The position numbers and the translations under genes are program-made. A stretch of DNA of 35,255 nt, taken from Phycisphaerae bacterium (GTDB taxonomy: Bacteria; Planctomycetota; Phycisphaerae; Sedimentisphaerales; Anaerohalosphaeraceae). The stretch spans positions 1 to 35,255 of the forward strand of contig JAIPFN010000064.1 of the NCBI GenBank assembly GCA_021736615.1, in the 5' to 3' direction. Below are positions 32,678 to 35,255 of this stretch, piece by piece (position 1 is the first letter of the stretch; the number at the start of each line of letters is the position of its first letter). Under the pieces are notes generated by a model that was given only the letters and a program-made list of their open reading frames with translations, was not told the DNA's origin and did no database searches.

Positions 32678-33733
32678 TTACTGTTGTGATTGATCGCTCA
32701 CAAGAGTCGTCACTTTCTGGAAAACACTCTCGACGGTTACATTTTCAATAGCATGCTTCGGATCGGTACTCTCGATTTCGCTGCCTCGCGTAAGCGCGTC
32801 GTCGGCAGCGATGCACCAGGTTTTTTTATATGGCCCGACCCTTGACGGGTTTGTCGGTCCGAAGATCATTACGACCGGGGCGCCTACAGCTTCTGCGATA
32901 TGTCCCGGTCCGGTGTCGTTGGTTATTACGATAGTCGCTTTGCTCATCAGTGCGGCCAGGACTTTTATATTCGTTTTTCCGGCAAGATCGATAACGTCTG
33001 TTTCGGCGAGAGACTTTAAATCCTCGATGCCGGGTTTGTCTATATTTGTGCCGATGGCAATAATTGAAAGGTCGTATTCTTTATGCACGCGGTCTGCAAG
33101 TTCGGCGAATTTTTCTGCCGGCCAGCATTTGTTTGCATGAGCGGCGCCGGTTACGAAGACCGCGTAATTTTTATCGCCGCCGACATTTTCTGCTATAAGC
33201 TGATCGGTAGATGATATAGTTTGCTCGTCAATCGTCAGATCGTATCGAAAGACTGTCTCTGTTACTCCGGCGGAGGTGATGATTTTATTGATTATATCGA
33301 GCATGTGAACGCAATCGCTGTCTATCGGAACTTTATGGGTGTAGAACATGCTTGCGCATTCCCTTGCCCTTTTCATTCCGAAGCGTTTCTTGCAGCCGGT
33401 GATTCGGGCGAACAGGGCGGTTCTGAAAAGTCCCTGGAGATCGATGACGAGGTCAAATTTTGGCGATGACAGTGTTTTGAAAAATCTTAGGAGTTCGGCG
33501 AAAGCTTTTGGATTCTTAAACCATTTTCCCAGGAATTTACGTTCAAAGATGATGATCTTGTCGAGGTCGCCGGCCATCTCCAGCAGCGGGGCAAATTCCT
33601 TTCTGACAAGCCAGGAAATCTCGGCGTCAGGAAAGCTTTTCCTGATTGACGCCAAAGCCGGAAGCGATTGCGCAATATCCCCCAGTGCCGAAGGCTTGAT
33701 GATCAGAATCTTCTGTGCGTTTTTTGACGTCAT
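32678..33733 (-). CDS. glycosyltransferase family 9 (heptosyltransferase-like)
   Basis: 351 residues, the normal length for ADP-heptose:LPS heptosyltransferases. The N-terminal IIKPSALGDIAQSLPALASI (about 10-29) and the C-terminal TNDTGPGHIAEAVGAPVVMIFG with NPSRVGPY are the family signatures; FVTGAAHANKCWPAEKFAEL marks the middle acceptor/donor region. GT9 enzymes add heptose from ADP-heptose to the LPS inner core at the inner membrane. Its neighbours, a WaaP-like kinase upstream and DUF2062 downstream, fit LPS core synthesis. The exact acceptor (WaaC-, WaaF- or WaaQ-type) cannot be told. The ribosome site before the ATG is weak. Confidence 0.92.
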   Translation of the reverse strand: MTSKNAQKILIIKPSALGDIAQSLPALASIRKSFPDAEISWLVRKEFAPLLEMAGDLDKIIIFERKFLGKWFKNPKAFAELLRFFKTLSSPKFDLVIDLQGLFRTALFARITGCKKRFGMKRARECASMFYTHKVPIDSDCVHMLDIINKIITSAGVTETVFRYDLTIDEQTISSTDQLIAENVGGDKNYAVFVTGAAHANKCWPAEKFAELADRVHKEYDLSIIAIGTNIDKPGIEDLKSLAETDVIDLAGKTNIKVLAALMSKATIVITNDTGPGHIAEAVGAPVVMIFGPTNPSRVGPYKKTWCIAADDALTRGSEIESTDPKHAIENVTVESVFQKVTTLVSDQSQQ

Positions 33734-33847
33734 AATAAATGCTCAAAAATACCCATTAGGCTAATATGAAATCTTTAGCCTTTACTTCAGGTTTGGATTC
33801 GGCTTGTCGGTCAATACTATATTTATTGGCGGGCAAACTGTCCCCCC
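33734..33847. other. short spacer between kinase and glycosyltransferase genes
   Basis: 114 bp without a gene. AAACTGTCCCCCCTTA at about 33836-33851 resembles the short GGGGACAGT-type sequence near 2760. No terminator is seen, so the two flanking minus-strand genes could be one transcript. Confidence 0.4.
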
Positions 33848-34759
33848 TTACTTTTTCATCGCCGACCCGGCAAAGGACAATAATCTCAGTGCTATCGCGG
33901 ACCGGCAAAGGCGTCGAAAGATTTTTCGGTCTTTATGTTTATTAACTTTGCTCAGACTACAATAAATCCTGACCGAACGCAAGTAATCAGTCAGGTTAAT
34001 TCCTTTATGCCATATCAGCACTGCCCCGAGTTTTGTAAAAGCGAAGAGTCTGCGTTTATCAGTCGCCAGCAGGTAGGGTTTGATTCCGTCCATGTCTACG
34101 AGCATAACTTTAATACCGCCTGCTGGAGTCTCCACGACCAGGAAGTTTCCTGTTTTTGCGTCTCTGTGCCACAAATGTGCCCTGTGCAGGCCGGCGAGAA
34201 TATTTGCGATCTGCGAGGCCAGTTGATTTTTTATGTGCCGCGATGACTTATCGCCCGGGTTACTTTGGGGGATATTATTTGCCGCAAAGGTATACAGGTT
34301 AATGGATTTTTCAATATACTCAGATATAAAGACCGTTTTTTTTGTGATTAGCCCGCATTTTTGTTTAATCGCAGCAAGCGGGTATGCTGCCGGTATTCCA
34401 TTTTCGCATAGTATAGCCGCTGTTTTGAAGTTGCGAAGGGATTTATCTCTAAGCAGTTCGCGTAGAAAATTCACGATTCCGGACTGGTGGATATGTGTTT
34501 TAACGGCAATTTTGAGCGTTTTATCCCCAATTTTCAGGTCATAGACCGCTACCGTTGTGCCCCCATCGACCTTAAGAGACTTTTTGGGCTCCTTAAACAG
34601 TTTTTCAGGCCCGCACAGCGCCACCTGCCAATCCTGCGCAGATATCGCATCCCCATCGCGTAAAGCAAGGCAAACGCGACCGCTCCACCCGTTATCCAGG
34701 CTGATACGAGCGGACTTGAAAGAATCCGCCAAATCAATTGTGTCTTTTGTTTCAGGCAT
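33848..34759 (-). CDS. WaaP/Kdo-kinase-like lipopolysaccharide kinase
   Basis: 303 residues with a protein-kinase-like fold of the LPS kinase family. The likely ATP-binding Lys is in LKIAVKTHIHQ (about K87). A hinge-like segment is VFISEYIEKS. The catalytic loop is HLWHRDAKTGNFLVV (Asp about 200, Asn about 205), and VMLVDMDGIK (about 218-227) takes the place of DFG. Members phosphorylate Kdo or heptose in the LPS inner core on the cytoplasmic side. It is the first gene of the minus-strand LPS group, ahead of the heptosyltransferase. The start is the ATG giving MPETKDTIDL; no strong ribosome site is present. The C-terminus is basic. Confidence 0.85.
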   Translation of the reverse strand: MPETKDTIDLADSFKSARISLDNGWSGRVCLALRDGDAISAQDWQVALCGPEKLFKEPKKSLKVDGGTTVAVYDLKIGDKTLKIAVKTHIHQSGIVNFLRELLRDKSLRNFKTAAILCENGIPAAYPLAAIKQKCGLITKKTVFISEYIEKSINLYTFAANNIPQSNPGDKSSRHIKNQLASQIANILAGLHRAHLWHRDAKTGNFLVVETPAGGIKVMLVDMDGIKPYLLATDKRRLFAFTKLGAVLIWHKGINLTDYLRSVRIYCSLSKVNKHKDRKIFRRLCRSAIALRLLSFAGSAMKK

Positions 34760-35055
34760 AGCAGCAGATTTTACTTTATATCAGTGTTTAAAGCAAATAT
34801 TGAAATTTTTAGTGCCGTAACGGGTAAAAAAAATTATTTTGGGGCAATGTTATGTCGGTATTTCGCCGATTATTCCTGCAGGCGACTATGCCCGAAAGAC
34901 GATTAAGGACAAATTTGCCGCTTTACTGTTACAATAAAAGATACTCACTCGTTTTTTCTAATCGGTGGTTTAGACTTGCAAATATGGTATTTTTCTGTTA
35001 ATATGTATTCTTACAACTATTTTGTGATCTTGAAAAGTTTATGAAGGGTTTAATA
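34760..35055 (+). promoter_or_regulatory. intergenic region with likely promoter of the last gene
   Basis: About 300 bp between divergent genes. TTGCAA (34976-34981), a 17-nt spacer and TAATAT (34999-35004) make a plausible promoter; the same -10 hexamer occurs before the histidine kinase gene. AAGGG at 35044-35048 is the ribosome site. Nothing else was recognised at 34760-34970. Confidence 0.45.
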
Positions 35056-35255
35056 ATGAAGAGTTTATTTACGGTTCTGGTTATAGTTGCAATTCACTTA
35101 ATGATTGCTGCAGCGCAGGCTGATAGTTTTTTACCATTGCCGGGTAATTTGAATGGAGACAACAAAGTTGACTTGTCGGACTTGAGGCTCTTTGCTGATC
35201 AGTGGCTTGATCCGTCAGGCTGTGTGGATCATCCGGATGATTGTGCTGATCTGAC
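35056..35255 (+). CDS. secreted protein with N-terminal dockerin-like repeat (3' end cut by window edge)
   Basis: The first 66 codons are present. ATG 35056 is preferred because AAGGG lies 7 nt upstream; ATG 35041 is in frame five codons earlier. The signal peptide (SLFTVLVIVAIHLMIAAAQA) is followed almost at once by a dockerin-like repeat, GNLNGDNKVDLSDLRLFADQW, and the start of a second (CVDHPDDCADL). Elsewhere in this window the repeats lie in the middle or at the C-terminus. The catalytic or binding part lies outside the window, so the function is unknown. Confidence 0.75.
   Translation, partial: MKSLFTVLVIVAIHLMIAAAQADSFLPLPGNLNGDNKVDLSDLRLFADQWLDPSGCVDHPDDCADL

Overview
The window looks like a chromosomal segment of a Planctomycetota bacterium of class Phycisphaerae (Sedimentisphaerales-like). 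This is inferred from secreted esterases carrying dockerin-like repeats of the DLTGDGNVN...NNWL type, a large MoxR/DUF58/BatA/vWA/DUF4159 operon, outer-membrane components (porin, heptosyltransferase, Kdo-kinase-like protein) and moderate GC. No rRNA, tRNA, CRISPR array, transposase or phage gene was recognised.

Layout. 1-1014 (-): 5' part of a porin gene. 1378-2514 (-): MalY/PatB aminotransferase. 2893-4494 (+): lipid-kinase-like gene and a PAP2 phosphatase whose start is frame-disrupted at an A8 tract. 4656-9817 (-): a PKD-like/dockerin-like secreted protein, a large SASA/CE6-type esterase and an orphan secreted protein. 10180-14749 (+): a CE2-type esterase-dockerin-LamG gene split by an in-frame TGA from a metallophosphoesterase continuation, then a SASA-type esterase-dockerin-LamG gene. 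The two share a collinear 774-bp direct repeat. The esterases suggest deacetylation of extracellular polysaccharide.

15094-18222 (+) is a signalling block: STAS anti-sigma-factor antagonist, RsbW-like kinase, soluble PAS histidine kinase and NarL-type response regulator. It has two near-consensus sigma70-type promoters and a 5' UTR with a 17-bp inverted repeat enclosing hairpins. It ends at a strong terminator at 18431-18473.

18801-32097 (+) is a long MoxR/Bat-type operon: MoxR AAA+ ATPase, an AT-rich orphan lipoprotein, DUF58, BatA-type vWA protein, second vWA protein, a coiled-coil DUF4175-like membrane protein, DUF4159, a four-CxxCH cytochrome and a periplasmic thioredoxin-like protein. 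32098-34759 (-) is an LPS-type cluster (DUF2062, glycosyltransferase family 9, WaaP-like kinase). From 35056 (+) a further secreted dockerin-like protein begins and leaves the window.

The most unusual non-coding pattern is a set of tandem repeats with a strict 7-nt period (AATTACG, TTAGCAA, GCAAAAT, AGCCATT types). They occur at seven intergenic sites, including three junctions inside the Bat operon, and are sometimes paired with a GGCC-TTT-GGCC hairpin. Other notable items are the structured leader at 14892-15067, the nonsense-split esterase/phosphoesterase gene with a local burst of substitutions, the A8 slippery start of the PAP2 gene, and a possible insertion between moxR and the DUF58 gene.
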